Shown piece by piece: positions 26,175-35,027 of a stretch of 64,000 bases of DNA. The stretch lies in the NCBI GenBank assembly GCA_035543335.1, contig DASZZH010000023.1:35322-99321 (forward strand). The letters run 5' to 3'. The notes beneath the pieces are model-generated. The model ran no database searches. It worked only from the letters and a program-made list of their open reading frames with translations, and was not told where the DNA came from. The position numbers were made by a program, and so were the translations under genes. The stretch's first letter is position 1, and the number at the start of each line of letters is the position of its first letter. This DNA is from Burkholderiales bacterium (GTDB lineage Bacteria; Pseudomonadota; Gammaproteobacteria; Burkholderiales; JAHFRG01).

Positions 26175-28477
26175 AGCCGCGTTTGCTCCTGTGGTTGTCA
26201 TTCCTCGGCGTCTGCGCCTGGCTGGTGCTGCGCACTCCAGTGGTCACCGATCTCACCGCTTTTTTGCCCTCCTCCGCCACGCGCAGCCAGCAATTGCTGG
26301 TGGAGCAATTGAAGAGCGGTGTTGCCGCCCGGCTCATGCTGGTGGCGGTGGAAGGCAACGACCCGCGCGCGCTGGCCGAAGTCAGCCGCAAAATGGTGCA
26401 GGGATTGCGCGACACTGGCCTTTTCAACTACGCCAACAACGGTGAAGCGCAGTCAATCGCCAATGAGCGCGAACTGCTGCTTCGCCACCGCTACTTGTTG
26501 AGCCCCGCGGTTACCCCCGATCATTTTAGTGTCCCGGCCCTGCGTGAGGCGCTGCAAAACGATCTCGAGCTGCTCGCATCGCCTGCCGGTGCGTTCGTCA
26601 AGCTGGTATTGGCGCAAGATCCCAGCGGCGAGTTATCGCGCCTGATGACGTCGTTTGGCGGCGGCCCGGAAGAGCGCTACGGCGCCTGGTTTTCACACGA
26701 TGGAAAGCGCGCGCTGCTGATTGCGGAAACCAAGGCAGCGGGCTTTGATGTAGAGGCGCAAGGCCGGGTCGCGGCGGCGGCGAGCCGCGCTTTTACTGCT
26801 GCGCGCCCCTTGGCGGACATGCATTTGTTGTTGACGGGGCCGGGCGTATTCACCGCGGAATCGCGAGCCATCATCGAGCGCGACTCCTGGCGGCTGACAC
26901 TGATTGCCGCGGTGCTGGTATTCGCGATTCTGTTCAGCGTCTACCGTTCTTTCACGGTTCTGGCTTTGGGCCTGCTGCCGGTGGTCAGCGGGCTGCTTGC
27001 CGGCATCGCCGTGGTGGGTGTGGTTTTCGGCATGGTGCACGGCATCACGTTGGGTTTTGCGGCGACGCTGATCGGGGAAGCGGTTGATTACCCCAGTTAT
27101 CTATTCACCCACGTGGCGAAAGGAGAACGGGTCGCCGACACTTTAAAGCGCATCTGGCCGACCCTGCGCCTGGCGGTGCTGACCACGGTGTTCGGCGGAC
27201 TGACCATGCTGCTTTCCAGTTTCAACGGGCTATCGCAACTGGGCCTGCTCTCCATGACCGGGGTGTTGGTCGCGGGCGCCGTGACACGCTGGATCCTGCC
27301 GCTGCTTGCGCCAGAGGGTTTTGCACCGCGTCAGCTTAAACCTGTGGCAGGGTTGAGTTGGCTATCGGCTTCGCCGATGTCGGCGAGAGGCGTGGGCGTA
27401 GCGTTGATTGCCGCTTGCGTAATCCTCATCGCGCGCCGCGAAACGTTATGGGACGACGATCTTGCCAATCTCAATCCGATACCGGAAGCGGCAAAACAGC
27501 TGGACAAGGAATTGCGCAACGAGCTTGGCGCGCCCGATGTGCGGCATCTGGTCGTGGTGACGGGCCGGGAACGCGAACAGGTTTTGCAAAGAAGCGAAGC
27601 GGTTGCGCAGACATTGCATGGGTTGGCGGCGCGGAAGTTTATTTCCGGCTTCGAGGGCGCGTTCCGGTACCTGCCCAGCCAAAAAAAACAGGCTGAGCGT
27701 CGGGCGGCGCTACCGGACAACATAACCTTGCGGAAAAACTTGAGCGAAGCTTTGCGCGGGCTGCCTTTCCGCGAAGGCTTGTTCGCGCCCTTCCTTAACG
27801 ATGTGGAAGCGGCAAGGCTGGCGCCGCTGATGCAAGAGCGCGATTTGCAAGGCACGGCCTTTGCCTTGAAAGTGAATTCGCTGCTTTTCCGGAGCGGCAG
27901 CGAGTGGGTAGCGCTGCTGCCATTGCGCGGCGTGGAAGACCCGACCGGGCTCGCTCAACAGTTTGCACCAATCGAAAGCCGCGACGTAACTCTTCTCGAT
28001 TTGAAAGCCGAATCCAATCGCCTGATCAACGGCTACCGCAACGAATCGCTACGTTTGACCGGTTTGGGCATGCTTGCGATCACGCTGGTGCTGGCCTGGG
28101 GTTTGCGCCAGCCCAGTCGAATCTGGCGGGTACTTAAACCCGTGCTCGCCGCACTGGGTGTCACCCTGGCATCGCTGCTGGTTGTGGGCGAGCGACTTAA
28201 TCTCTTCCACCTGGTTTCACTGTTGCTGGTGCTGGGCATCGGGCTCAATTATGCGCTGTTCTTCAACCGCGAAGCGGGCGGCGCGGAAGATCGGCAACGC
28301 ACGCATTTGGCGCTTATTGTTTGCAGCCTTACCACTTTGAGCGCATTTGGCTGCCTGGCGTTTTCGCAAACACCGGTATTGCACGCGATAGGGTTGACAG
28401 TGAGCCTGGGCGCGGTGTTTTCTCTGCTGATCTCCGCCGTGTGGGCGCGGAGTCGAATTTCCCACGGCCTGTTATAA
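26171..28477 (+). CDS. MMPL/RND-type exporter of the aryl-polyene cluster
   Basis: A 768-residue RND-superfamily membrane protein of the MMPL type. It has an N-terminal helix, a periplasmic domain, a five- to six-helix block (about 240-400), a second periplasmic domain and a second helix block (about 620-768). The first block carries GEAVDYPSYLFTHVAKGER, a conserved cytoplasmic loop of this family. It would flip or extract the lipid-linked polyene from the inner membrane. The TTG start overlaps the preceding TGA, indicating translational coupling. Confidence 0.87.
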   Translation: MKPRLLLWLSFLGVCAWLVLRTPVVTDLTAFLPSSATRSQQLLVEQLKSGVAARLMLVAVEGNDPRALAEVSRKMVQGLRDTGLFNYANNGEAQSIANERELLLRHRYLLSPAVTPDHFSVPALREALQNDLELLASPAGAFVKLVLAQDPSGELSRLMTSFGGGPEERYGAWFSHDGKRALLIAETKAAGFDVEAQGRVAAAASRAFTAARPLADMHLLLTGPGVFTAESRAIIERDSWRLTLIAAVLVFAILFSVYRSFTVLALGLLPVVSGLLAGIAVVGVVFGMVHGITLGFAATLIGEAVDYPSYLFTHVAKGERVADTLKRIWPTLRLAVLTTVFGGLTMLLSSFNGLSQLGLLSMTGVLVAGAVTRWILPLLAPEGFAPRQLKPVAGLSWLSASPMSARGVGVALIAACVILIARRETLWDDDLANLNPIPEAAKQLDKELRNELGAPDVRHLVVVTGREREQVLQRSEAVAQTLHGLAARKFISGFEGAFRYLPSQKKQAERRAALPDNITLRKNLSEALRGLPFREGLFAPFLNDVEAARLAPLMQERDLQGTAFALKVNSLLFRSGSEWVALLPLRGVEDPTGLAQQFAPIESRDVTLLDLKAESNRLINGYRNESLRLTGLGMLAITLVLAWGLRQPSRIWRVLKPVLAALGVTLASLLVVGERLNLFHLVSLLLVLGIGLNYALFFNREAGGAEDRQRTHLALIVCSLTTLSAFGCLAFSQTPVLHAIGLTVSLGAVFSLLISAVWARSRISHGLL

Positions 28478-28508
28478 TTTTCTAAGTTTTTTAGAGGCAG
28501 GAGCGCCA

Positions 28509-29690
28509 TTGCAGCCTTTACTCGTCACACATTTTGCCGCGGCCAATCCGCTCGGCCTGGGTGCCGCCGCCACGCTCAAAGCCTTGCGTGAAGCGCGCAC
28601 CGGCCTGCGCCCGAACGATTTTGAACACGCGGAGATCAACACCTGGATCGGCCGCGTTGACGGTTTGGAACGGCAGCCTGTCGTAACGGGACTGGCCGGG
28701 TTTGATTGCCGCAATAACCGCCTCGCCCAGCTCGGTTTGCGCCAGGATGGTTTTGAACCGGCGGTGACGCAAGCCCGGGAAAAATACGGCGCGGAGCGAA
28801 TCGCCGTGCTGATCGGCACCAGCACCTCCGGCATTCTGGAAACCGAGCTCGCCTACCGCAAGCGCAACCCCGTCAATGGCACGCTCCCCGCAGGCCTCAA
28901 TTACCAGGGCAGCCACAACTTGTTTTCGGTCGCGGATTTTGTGCGGCGCTATTTGCATCTGCAAGGGCCAGCGGAAGTGATTTCGACCGCTTGTTCCTCC
29001 AGCGCCAAAGTGTTTGCCAGCGCCTACCGTTTCATCGAAGCCGGGTTGTGCGACGCGGCGGTGGTGGGCGGAGTGGACAGTTTGTGCCTCACCACTTTGC
29101 ATGGATTCGCTTCCCTGGAGCTTTTGTCGGACCAGCCCTGCCGGCCGTGTGACGCGGCGCGCAACGGCATCTCCATCGGCGAGGCGGCCGGTTTTGCGCT
29201 CCTGGAGCGGCACGGGGAAGCGAATATCGCGCTGCTCGGTTACGGCGAAAGCAGCGACGCCTACCATATGTCCACTCCTCATCCGCAAGGAGAAGGCGCG
29301 CGGCTGTCCATGCACAAGGCGCTCGACTGTGCCGGTCTGACTTCAGCCGATATCGATTACATCAATCTGCACGGCACCGCAACACCGGCCAACGACAGCG
29401 TCGAAGACCAGGCGGTTTGCCAACTCTTTGGCGACAACACACCTTGCAGTTCCACCAAGGGCTGGACCGGGCATACGCTGGGCGCGGCCGGCATTACCGA
29501 AGCGATTATTTCCATCCTTTGTATTGAGCATGGCTTCATTCCGGGGACGCTCAATCTGGAAACCCCGGACCCGCAACTCAAAAGCCGCATCGTAAAACGC
29601 AATGAGAACCGCACCCTCGGGCGGGTGTTGTCCAACTCGTTCGGCTTCGGCGGAAACAACTGCAGCCTGGTTTTCGGCAGGGTCGCATGA
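28509..29690 (+). CDS. Beta-ketoacyl-ACP synthase (FabF type) of the aryl-polyene cluster
   Basis: A 393-residue condensing enzyme with a complete thiolase-fold triad: Cys162 in STACSSSAKVF, His288 in NLHGTATPAND and His322 in GWTGHTLGAAG. The glycine-rich NSFGFGGNN lies near the C-terminus. It would catalyse iterative malonyl condensation onto the aryl starter. The TTG start is supported by GGAG five bases upstream. Its stop overlaps the start of the chain-length-factor-like gene, so the two probably form a heterodimer as ApeO/ApeC do. Confidence 0.93.
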   Translation: MQPLLVTHFAAANPLGLGAAATLKALREARTGLRPNDFEHAEINTWIGRVDGLERQPVVTGLAGFDCRNNRLAQLGLRQDGFEPAVTQAREKYGAERIAVLIGTSTSGILETELAYRKRNPVNGTLPAGLNYQGSHNLFSVADFVRRYLHLQGPAEVISTACSSSAKVFASAYRFIEAGLCDAAVVGGVDSLCLTTLHGFASLELLSDQPCRPCDAARNGISIGEAAGFALLERHGEANIALLGYGESSDAYHMSTPHPQGEGARLSMHKALDCAGLTSADIDYINLHGTATPANDSVEDQAVCQLFGDNTPCSSTKGWTGHTLGAAGITEAIISILCIEHGFIPGTLNLETPDPQLKSRIVKRNENRTLGRVLSNSFGFGGNNCSLVFGRVA

Positions 29691-30472
29691 TCAAGGTATA
29701 CGTACAAGGCGTGAGCGTTCTCGCACCCGGGCTTAACGGCTGGCAGGCAAGCCGCGCCATTCTCGCGGGTCAGGCGCCTTATCGCGCCGCGCCCCTGCCG
29801 CGGGTAACACCCGAAATCCTGCCGGCGGCGGAGCGCCGCCGCAGCTCGGATAGCGTGCGCCTTGCCGTAACCGTCGCGCAGGAGGCGATGAACCAAAGCA
29901 GCCTGCCGCCCAATGGCGCGGCGACGGTGTTTGCTTCCAGCGACGGTGACGGGCAGACCCTGCATCAAATCTGCGAAGCCCTGGCGCGACCCGAGCACGA
30001 CGTGTCGCCTACCCGTTTTCACAATTCGGTGCATAACGCCGCAGCCGGATACTGGAGCATTGCCACCGGCTCCAAATTGCCGTCAAACAGCCTGTGCGCT
30101 TTCGATGATTCCTTCGCAGTCGGCTTGCTGGAGGCGGCAACTCAAGTCGTGGTCGAACGTGTTCCGGTGCTGCTGGTCGCTTACGATTTGCCGTTTCCAC
30201 AACCGCTTCATCAAGTGCGGGCGGTGTCACAGGCTTTTGCTTGCGCTTTTTTGCTGGTGGCCGACCCCACTCCGGCCAGGCTCAGCTTATGGGAAATCTC
30301 CGTAGAGAACGGCGCTGCGCCGATCGCCCTGCCGGAAATCTTTGACGGTTTAAGCAGCAATCCGGCGGCGCGGGCGCTGCCCTTGTTGCAAAACCTGGCG
30401 CGGCAGCAAGACGGGACGGTGCGGCTTGGATACCTCAGCCGCAGCGATGTCGTAGTAAAGTGCAGCCGATGA
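29687..30472 (+). CDS. Chain-length-factor-like ketosynthase
   Basis: A 261-residue protein matching the N-terminal half of a ketosynthase (ApeC/CLF-like). It has the PTRFHNSVHNAAAGYWSIAT segment and SLCAFDDSF at the place of the active-site region, with Cys137 but not the ACSSS context. Neither histidine motif of the triad is present, so it is probably a non-catalytic partner that sets chain length with the upstream ketosynthase. It overlaps the ketosynthase gene by four bases. Confidence 0.83.
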   Translation: MIKVYVQGVSVLAPGLNGWQASRAILAGQAPYRAAPLPRVTPEILPAAERRRSSDSVRLAVTVAQEAMNQSSLPPNGAATVFASSDGDGQTLHQICEALARPEHDVSPTRFHNSVHNAAAGYWSIATGSKLPSNSLCAFDDSFAVGLLEAATQVVVERVPVLLVAYDLPFPQPLHQVRAVSQAFACAFLLVADPTPARLSLWEISVENGAAPIALPEIFDGLSSNPAARALPLLQNLARQQDGTVRLGYLSRSDVVVKCSR

Positions 30473-30906
30473 ACACCGGGACTTTGTCACACGAGGCGAT
30501 CCGCACGCGAATTCCGCATCAGGGCCTGATGTGCCTGCTTGATCAAGCGCTGGGTTGGAATGAAACGCATATTATTTGCAGTGCCGTGAGCCATCGGGAC
30601 AGGAACAATCCCCTGCGCCATGGCAATTCGCTGCCGGCCGTATGCGGGATCGAATACGCCGCCCAGGCGATGGCGCTGCACGCCAGCCTCACGGAAACCA
30701 GCGGCAAGCATGGATTACTGGCCGGCGTGCGCGATGTGGTGCTGCTCGCGCAAAGGCTTGATGATATTCCGGGCGAGTTGACTATCCGCGCCGAGAAAAT
30801 AGCCGCGGAAGGGGAGAAAGCGTTGTATCAATTCAGCATTTCGGCGGGAGACCGCGAATTGCTGCGCGGCCGCCTGGCAGCGGCATTTACTATAGAACGG
30901 TCATGA
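30469..30906 (+). CDS. Hotdog-fold 3-hydroxyacyl-ACP dehydratase (ApeP-like)
   Basis: A 145-residue hotdog protein predicted to dehydrate beta-hydroxyacyl-ACP intermediates to build conjugated double bonds. It has the dehydratase pair His17 (RIPHQGLM) and Glu62 (GIEYAAQAMALH), as in the ApeP/FabA-like family of aryl-polyene clusters. The ATG overlaps the stop of the preceding gene (ATGA) and its own stop overlaps the next ATG. No ketoreductase gene accompanies it, though one is expected between condensation and dehydration. Confidence 0.85.
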   Translation: MNTGTLSHEAIRTRIPHQGLMCLLDQALGWNETHIICSAVSHRDRNNPLRHGNSLPAVCGIEYAAQAMALHASLTETSGKHGLLAGVRDVVLLAQRLDDIPGELTIRAEKIAAEGEKALYQFSISAGDRELLRGRLAAAFTIERS

Positions 30907-31682
30907 GCCCGATTGAGCTTTCGCGTTTTGCTGTGGTGATACCGGCTTACAACGAAGCCGCAACCATCCGCGACGTGGCAAGCCGCGCGTTGTGGCAGAT
31001 TCCCTGCGTCATTGTCGTGGACGACGGCTCGACTGATGACACCGTCGCGGCCCTTGTCGGGCTGCCGGTCACGCTGTTATCCAACAATGAAAATTCGGGC
31101 AAGGCGGCCACCCTGTGGCGGGGAATGCAGCACGCGCTTGATGCAGGGGCCGAGGCGATCATCACACTGGACGGCGACGGCCAGCATGAGCCGGAAGAGA
31201 TTCCGCGTCTGATTGACGAATTCCAGCGCCAGCCCGACGCCGTGATCATCGGCTCGCGCCTGGGTGATAAACACAAAATTCCGACCGCGCGCTATTACGC
31301 GAACCGTTTTGCCGATTTCGGGATTGCCTGGGCCGCCGGCTGCCCAATTGCCGATAGTCAGTCCGGCTTCCGCATTTACCCGGCGCGGTTGCTTCGCGGC
31401 AGCACCATTACTCATGACAAAGCGGCAAGCTTCGTGTTCGAGAGCGAGATATTGATCGAAGCCGGACGCATGGGCTTAAACAGCATAGCGGTGCCGATCA
31501 AGGCGGTTTACACCAGTCATGCCCGTCCCAGCCACTTCCGCGAGGTAACCGACACCATGCGCATCGTGCGCATGGTGGCTTGGAAGCTTTTGTCGCGCGG
31601 CCTGTACTTGCCGGGGCTCATCAGAAGCCTGCGCCGGAATGCCACAACCGAACCCATCCCTTCGGGATTTAAGCGCGGCTAA
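30903..31682 (+). CDS. Family 2 glycosyltransferase
   Basis: A 259-residue GT-A glycosyltransferase of the dolichyl-phosphate-sugar synthase type. It has VIPAYNEAATI (12-22), VVDDGSTDD (38-46), the metal-binding DGDGQ (90-94) and the GFRIYP acceptor-site motif. There is no long C-terminal membrane region. As the last gene of the plus-strand operon it may decorate the polyene or its lipid anchor; glycosyltransferases also occur in xanthomonadin-type loci. Substrate cannot be inferred. It converges with the chorismatase gene, overlapping its end by four bases. Confidence 0.88.
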   Translation: MSPIELSRFAVVIPAYNEAATIRDVASRALWQIPCVIVVDDGSTDDTVAALVGLPVTLLSNNENSGKAATLWRGMQHALDAGAEAIITLDGDGQHEPEEIPRLIDEFQRQPDAVIIGSRLGDKHKIPTARYYANRFADFGIAWAAGCPIADSQSGFRIYPARLLRGSTITHDKAASFVFESEILIEAGRMGLNSIAVPIKAVYTSHARPSHFREVTDTMRIVRMVAWKLLSRGLYLPGLIRSLRRNATTEPIPSGFKRG

Positions 31683-32710
31683 CCGACGGGAGCAATGCAC
31701 ACCCCTTCGATTTCAAGCAGCAGGTCGCGGCGGCAAATATCCGCCTGCAAATATAAAACCGACAGCCCCGTGCCCAGCGAACTTTCCAGCATTTTCCTGA
31801 TTAGCGGGAAATGCCGCGCCTGCCGGATATAGACTTTAAGCAGCGCAATATTTCCAGGATTCATATTGATGTCTTCTTCGCGGGCCGTGTGTTCAATCAG
31901 CGCGTTGATATTAGCAAGGGTCTCCGCCATTTGTTGCTGCACGTCCCCCGGGTGCAGAGAGAGATGGCCAACAATGCTGGCGGTGCCGGAGATGTAGAGA
32001 TGATTTTCTGTTTCCCAACGCGCCAGCGTAGCCCGCGCAAAGGACGGGCTGTGCGGCCCGTATTGACGAGGGTAGCGGTAAGCGCTGGTCTGTCTTGGAT
32101 TTTCACGCTGGGTTGCGGGGGCTTTTGAAGCCAGGAAATAAATCCACAGGCTGCCGGTTGCGGTTCCCAAGGCGCTGGCGGCGGGGAGTTCATGAGTGGA
32201 CAGGCTGCCGTGCTCGAAAAAAGCCTGATGGCGCCCCAAACAGAACAGCTGATAGCGGTCGATTTCATTGTCCTTGGCGTTGATTCCCGGAAAATAATTC
32301 CAGATTCTCAGCAGATGCGGATAGCCTTGATTTTTTATAAAACCCAGCGTGCGTGAAATGGCCTGGTGGGTGTCTCGATCAAGCCAAATCTGGTCGGATT
32401 GCTTGATTTCAACCGCACCAAAAAGCACTAAATTGTTTCGTGAATAAGCAATGCCGTGTTCTCTTCCGCAGAAAATGGGTGCCGGGCTGGTCCACACTTC
32501 CACCAGTGGCTCGGGCCCGAGGATGGGCAAATTAACCACTACCAGCGGAAATTCGACGTCCATTGGAATAGCGGGGGGTTCAGCGTAAGCCACCATTCCC
32601 AAGACAGGGCGCGACGATTGCAGGAAATCAAGGAGCCGTGAAGCCGGCACATAAACTGCCGACAGCGGGGTCTTTGGCGCGGGCAGCGCGCGTGCCTGCC
32701 GTTGCTTCAT
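31679..32710 (-). CDS. Chorismatase (XanB2/FkbO/Hyg5 family)
   Basis: A 343-residue enzyme of the chorismatase family, which splits chorismate to a hydroxybenzoate or a dihydroxycyclohexadiene carboxylate plus pyruvate. The C-terminal half shows the RidA/YjgF-like fold of the family (ISGTASIVGHLSLHPGDV; ALLKVYIRQARHF) and ends in LLLEIEGV, with the expected catalytic Glu (333 or 335). Older annotation calls this pteridine-dependent dioxygenase. In Xanthomonas the homologue XanB2 makes 3- and 4-hydroxybenzoate, the starter of xanthomonadin. Here it overlaps the halogenase gene by four bases and faces the polyene operon, so a starter-unit role is well supported by context. Confidence 0.87.
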   Translation of the reverse strand: MKQRQARALPAPKTPLSAVYVPASRLLDFLQSSRPVLGMVAYAEPPAIPMDVEFPLVVVNLPILGPEPLVEVWTSPAPIFCGREHGIAYSRNNLVLFGAVEIKQSDQIWLDRDTHQAISRTLGFIKNQGYPHLLRIWNYFPGINAKDNEIDRYQLFCLGRHQAFFEHGSLSTHELPAASALGTATGSLWIYFLASKAPATQRENPRQTSAYRYPRQYGPHSPSFARATLARWETENHLYISGTASIVGHLSLHPGDVQQQMAETLANINALIEHTAREEDINMNPGNIALLKVYIRQARHFPLIRKMLESSLGTGLSVLYLQADICRRDLLLEIEGVCIAPVG

Positions 32711-34053
32711 GCGGCGCTTTCCCTTGCAGGGGATTCGTTCGGGCTCAAGGCGGCAGGCCTGATATTTTCTTTGCGCACTTTATAGGCCGCGTAGCACTCT
32801 CTCCACATGCGGATGCTGAAGAGATAATAAAACAGCTTGAACATGAAAATTTTCCGGTAAATCACCGTGCGTCCGAAAATATCTCCCGCAAGCAGCGAAA
32901 TGAGGCCCTCTTTCGTGCCGAAAATGTTTGCCGGGTTCATGAACATGTAGCGCATCGCCGGGGAGGTGACGCGGTAGATAAACCAGGAAAACATCTTCAG
33001 GCCGTGCCGCACGGTGCGGTCGTACTGGCGTAGCCGCCGGCGCGAGAGGCGGCTGTTCGTGAGGCAGTCGTGCACCACCTCGGCGCCGAGGAAAGCGCTG
33101 TTCATCGCGAGCATCACTCCGGAGGAGAACATCGGATCGACGAAGGCAAATGCATCACCCACCATGATAAATTTTTCCCCGGCCATGCATTTCGCCTGGT
33201 ACGAATAATTACCGGTGGCGGTGACCGGCGAAATCAGCCTGGTGTTCCGCAGGCGCGCCTGCACACCCGGGCACAGCGCGATGGTGTCCATGAAAAAGGT
33301 CTGCACATCGGTTTTGCGCGACTTGAGGTAGTATAGCCAGCATACGGCGCCCACACTCATGGCGCCGTCCTTCAACGGGATCATCCAGAACCAGCCGTGA
33401 TCGAACCACAACACGCTGATGTTGCCGGCATCCTTTCCCGGAAGGCATTCGGCGCCCTCGAAGTGCGCGTATAGCGCGGCGCTTTTATGTTTCGGGTTGC
33501 TCTGCTTGATTCCAAAAAAACCGGCGAGAAAAGTGTCCCTGCCCGACGCGTCGATGACGAAGCGTGTTTCCCAGTTATGCAAGACCCCGTTTGCATCCAC
33601 TGCGGTGACGAGGGAATTTTGTTTTCTGTGAAATTGAATATGGCTTACTCGTGTCTGTTCATATACTGCTGCGCCTTTGGCCGCGCAGTTTTTCAGCAGG
33701 ATATGGTCAAACTCCGAGCGGCGCACCTGGTAGGAAAAGGGAATACTTTTATCCACTGCTTCGGTGAAATAAAAGGTTTCACTCTTGCCGTGGTAACTGG
33801 AGACGAATTGCGCCCCGTATTTGAGCAGGCCGATTCTCTCTATCGCTTCCTTGACACCCAGCCGCTCAAACAGGGGAACATTGGCGGGAAGCAGCGATTC
33901 CCCGATGTGGAAACGCGGATGCAGGTCTTTTTCCAGCACCACCACTTGCCAGCCTTTTTCCGCGAGCAAGGCGGCGGTGGTTGAGCCGGCGGGCCCGCCG
34001 CCGATAACCAGAACATCACAAATGCTTCTTTCTAACTCGCTGTTACTGGGCAT
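32707..34053 (-). CDS. Flavin-dependent halogenase of the aryl-polyene cluster
   Basis: A 448-residue FAD enzyme. It has the dinucleotide loop GGGPAG (18-23), the halogenase signature WFWMIP (221-226; consensus WxWxIP), and Lys78 in LLKYGAQF in the place of the catalytic lysine. The conserved GDAFAFVDPMFSSGV FAD segment is also present. Such enzymes chlorinate or brominate electron-rich aromatics, often on a carrier protein. Xanthomonadins are brominated, and their loci include a halogenase, so the aryl head of this polyene is the likely substrate. It forms a two-gene operon with the chorismatase. Halide preference cannot be read from sequence; a flavin reductase is not encoded nearby. Confidence 0.85.
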   Translation of the reverse strand: MPSNSELERSICDVLVIGGGPAGSTTAALLAEKGWQVVVLEKDLHPRFHIGESLLPANVPLFERLGVKEAIERIGLLKYGAQFVSSYHGKSETFYFTEAVDKSIPFSYQVRRSEFDHILLKNCAAKGAAVYEQTRVSHIQFHRKQNSLVTAVDANGVLHNWETRFVIDASGRDTFLAGFFGIKQSNPKHKSAALYAHFEGAECLPGKDAGNISVLWFDHGWFWMIPLKDGAMSVGAVCWLYYLKSRKTDVQTFFMDTIALCPGVQARLRNTRLISPVTATGNYSYQAKCMAGEKFIMVGDAFAFVDPMFSSGVMLAMNSAFLGAEVVHDCLTNSRLSRRRLRQYDRTVRHGLKMFSWFIYRVTSPAMRYMFMNPANIFGTKEGLISLLAGDIFGRTVIYRKIFMFKLFYYLFSIRMWRECYAAYKVRKENIRPAALSPNESPARESAA

Positions 34054-34151
34054 AAAATGTCTGCCTTGTTCCTAATGCCTGCCGGCGCGAGTAAGTTGGG
34101 TAAAGGGGTTCTTGTTTGAAATCACGTTCATAAACGAATTATACAAAGATA

Positions 34152-35027
34152 ATGGCTGCGCTGCATAAACGTACAATCAAAAATTTGGCAATCTCGGGCA
34201 TGCGGCTTTTGCTGCTGGCCGGTCTGTTGCTGGGTGGCGGCTGTCAGTCGTTGCGCCCCGCAGCGTCCCCCGCGCCGCTTGCGGTAAAAGTGCGTTTTCT
34301 GCTCACATTCGACGATGGCCCAAGCATACGCACCGATTATAATCCCACGCTTGCGATTCTTGAGCAGTTGGCGCGCAACGACGTGCAAAACGGCATCAAG
34401 GGGATTTTCTTCGTGCAGACGCGCAACAGTAACGGAGGGGGCTCCGAGGCCGGCAAAAACATCATGCGCATTACCTACGCACAGGGCCAAGTGTTGGGAC
34501 TGCACAGCGCCGAGCCGGCCGGGCATGTAAAGCATGTGAGGATGGAAAATGAGCAGCTCAACCAGTCGCTCATCAACGGCATAGACGATATCAGGCATAT
34601 CACCGGCAGCAATCCGGAATTTGTCCGTCCTCCGGGTTTTCTGTTTGATGCCGAAACCCAGGAACTTTACCGAAGTCAAGGCCTCAAGATGTTGTTATCA
34701 GACGTCAACGCAAGGGACGGGGTCATCCATGTTTTTAACGTCAGTTTGCGCCGGCGCAGTCATATCCGTTCCGAACTCAACCGGGTTTACGAGGAGGTAG
34801 GCCTGCGCCAGCTGCCAGTGGTGCATGGCGTGGTTCCGGTGGTGGTGACGTTTCACGATGTGAACACCTATACCGCCTGGCACTTTACCGAGTATCTGCA
34901 CATACTGGTGGAACAAGCGGTCGACATCGGCTTGCCCCTGGCCGCGAAGCCTTTTTTTGATCAGACCGAAGAAATTGTGGAGGCCGCGCGGTACCGGACT
35001 GTGCCACCGCTTATCACCGCCAAGTGA
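34152..35027 (+). CDS. Polysaccharide deacetylase family protein (predicted lipoprotein)
   Basis: A 291-residue NodB-homology carbohydrate esterase. The metal/catalytic motif LTFDDGPS (51-58, Asp54-Asp55) and the RPPGFLFD motif are clear. The zinc HxxxH motif is less regular (GLHSAEPAGHVKH), so activity is uncertain. It is exported; a signal peptide fits best from the internal Met17 (34200), ending at GGGC (Cys31), a plausible lipobox. It lies beyond the divergent halogenase, and a link to pigment synthesis is not established. Confidence 0.8.
   Translation: MAALHKRTIKNLAISGMRLLLLAGLLLGGGCQSLRPAASPAPLAVKVRFLLTFDDGPSIRTDYNPTLAILEQLARNDVQNGIKGIFFVQTRNSNGGGSEAGKNIMRITYAQGQVLGLHSAEPAGHVKHVRMENEQLNQSLINGIDDIRHITGSNPEFVRPPGFLFDAETQELYRSQGLKMLLSDVNARDGVIHVFNVSLRRRSHIRSELNRVYEEVGLRQLPVVHGVVPVVVTFHDVNTYTAWHFTEYLHILVEQAVDIGLPLAAKPFFDQTEEIVEAARYRTVPPLITAK

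Noticed and set aside
30903..31682. Glycosyltransferase as the missing ketoreductase
   Set aside because: It has GT-A motifs (DDGSTDD, DGDGQ), not the short-chain dehydrogenase TGxxxGxG and YxxxK motifs.
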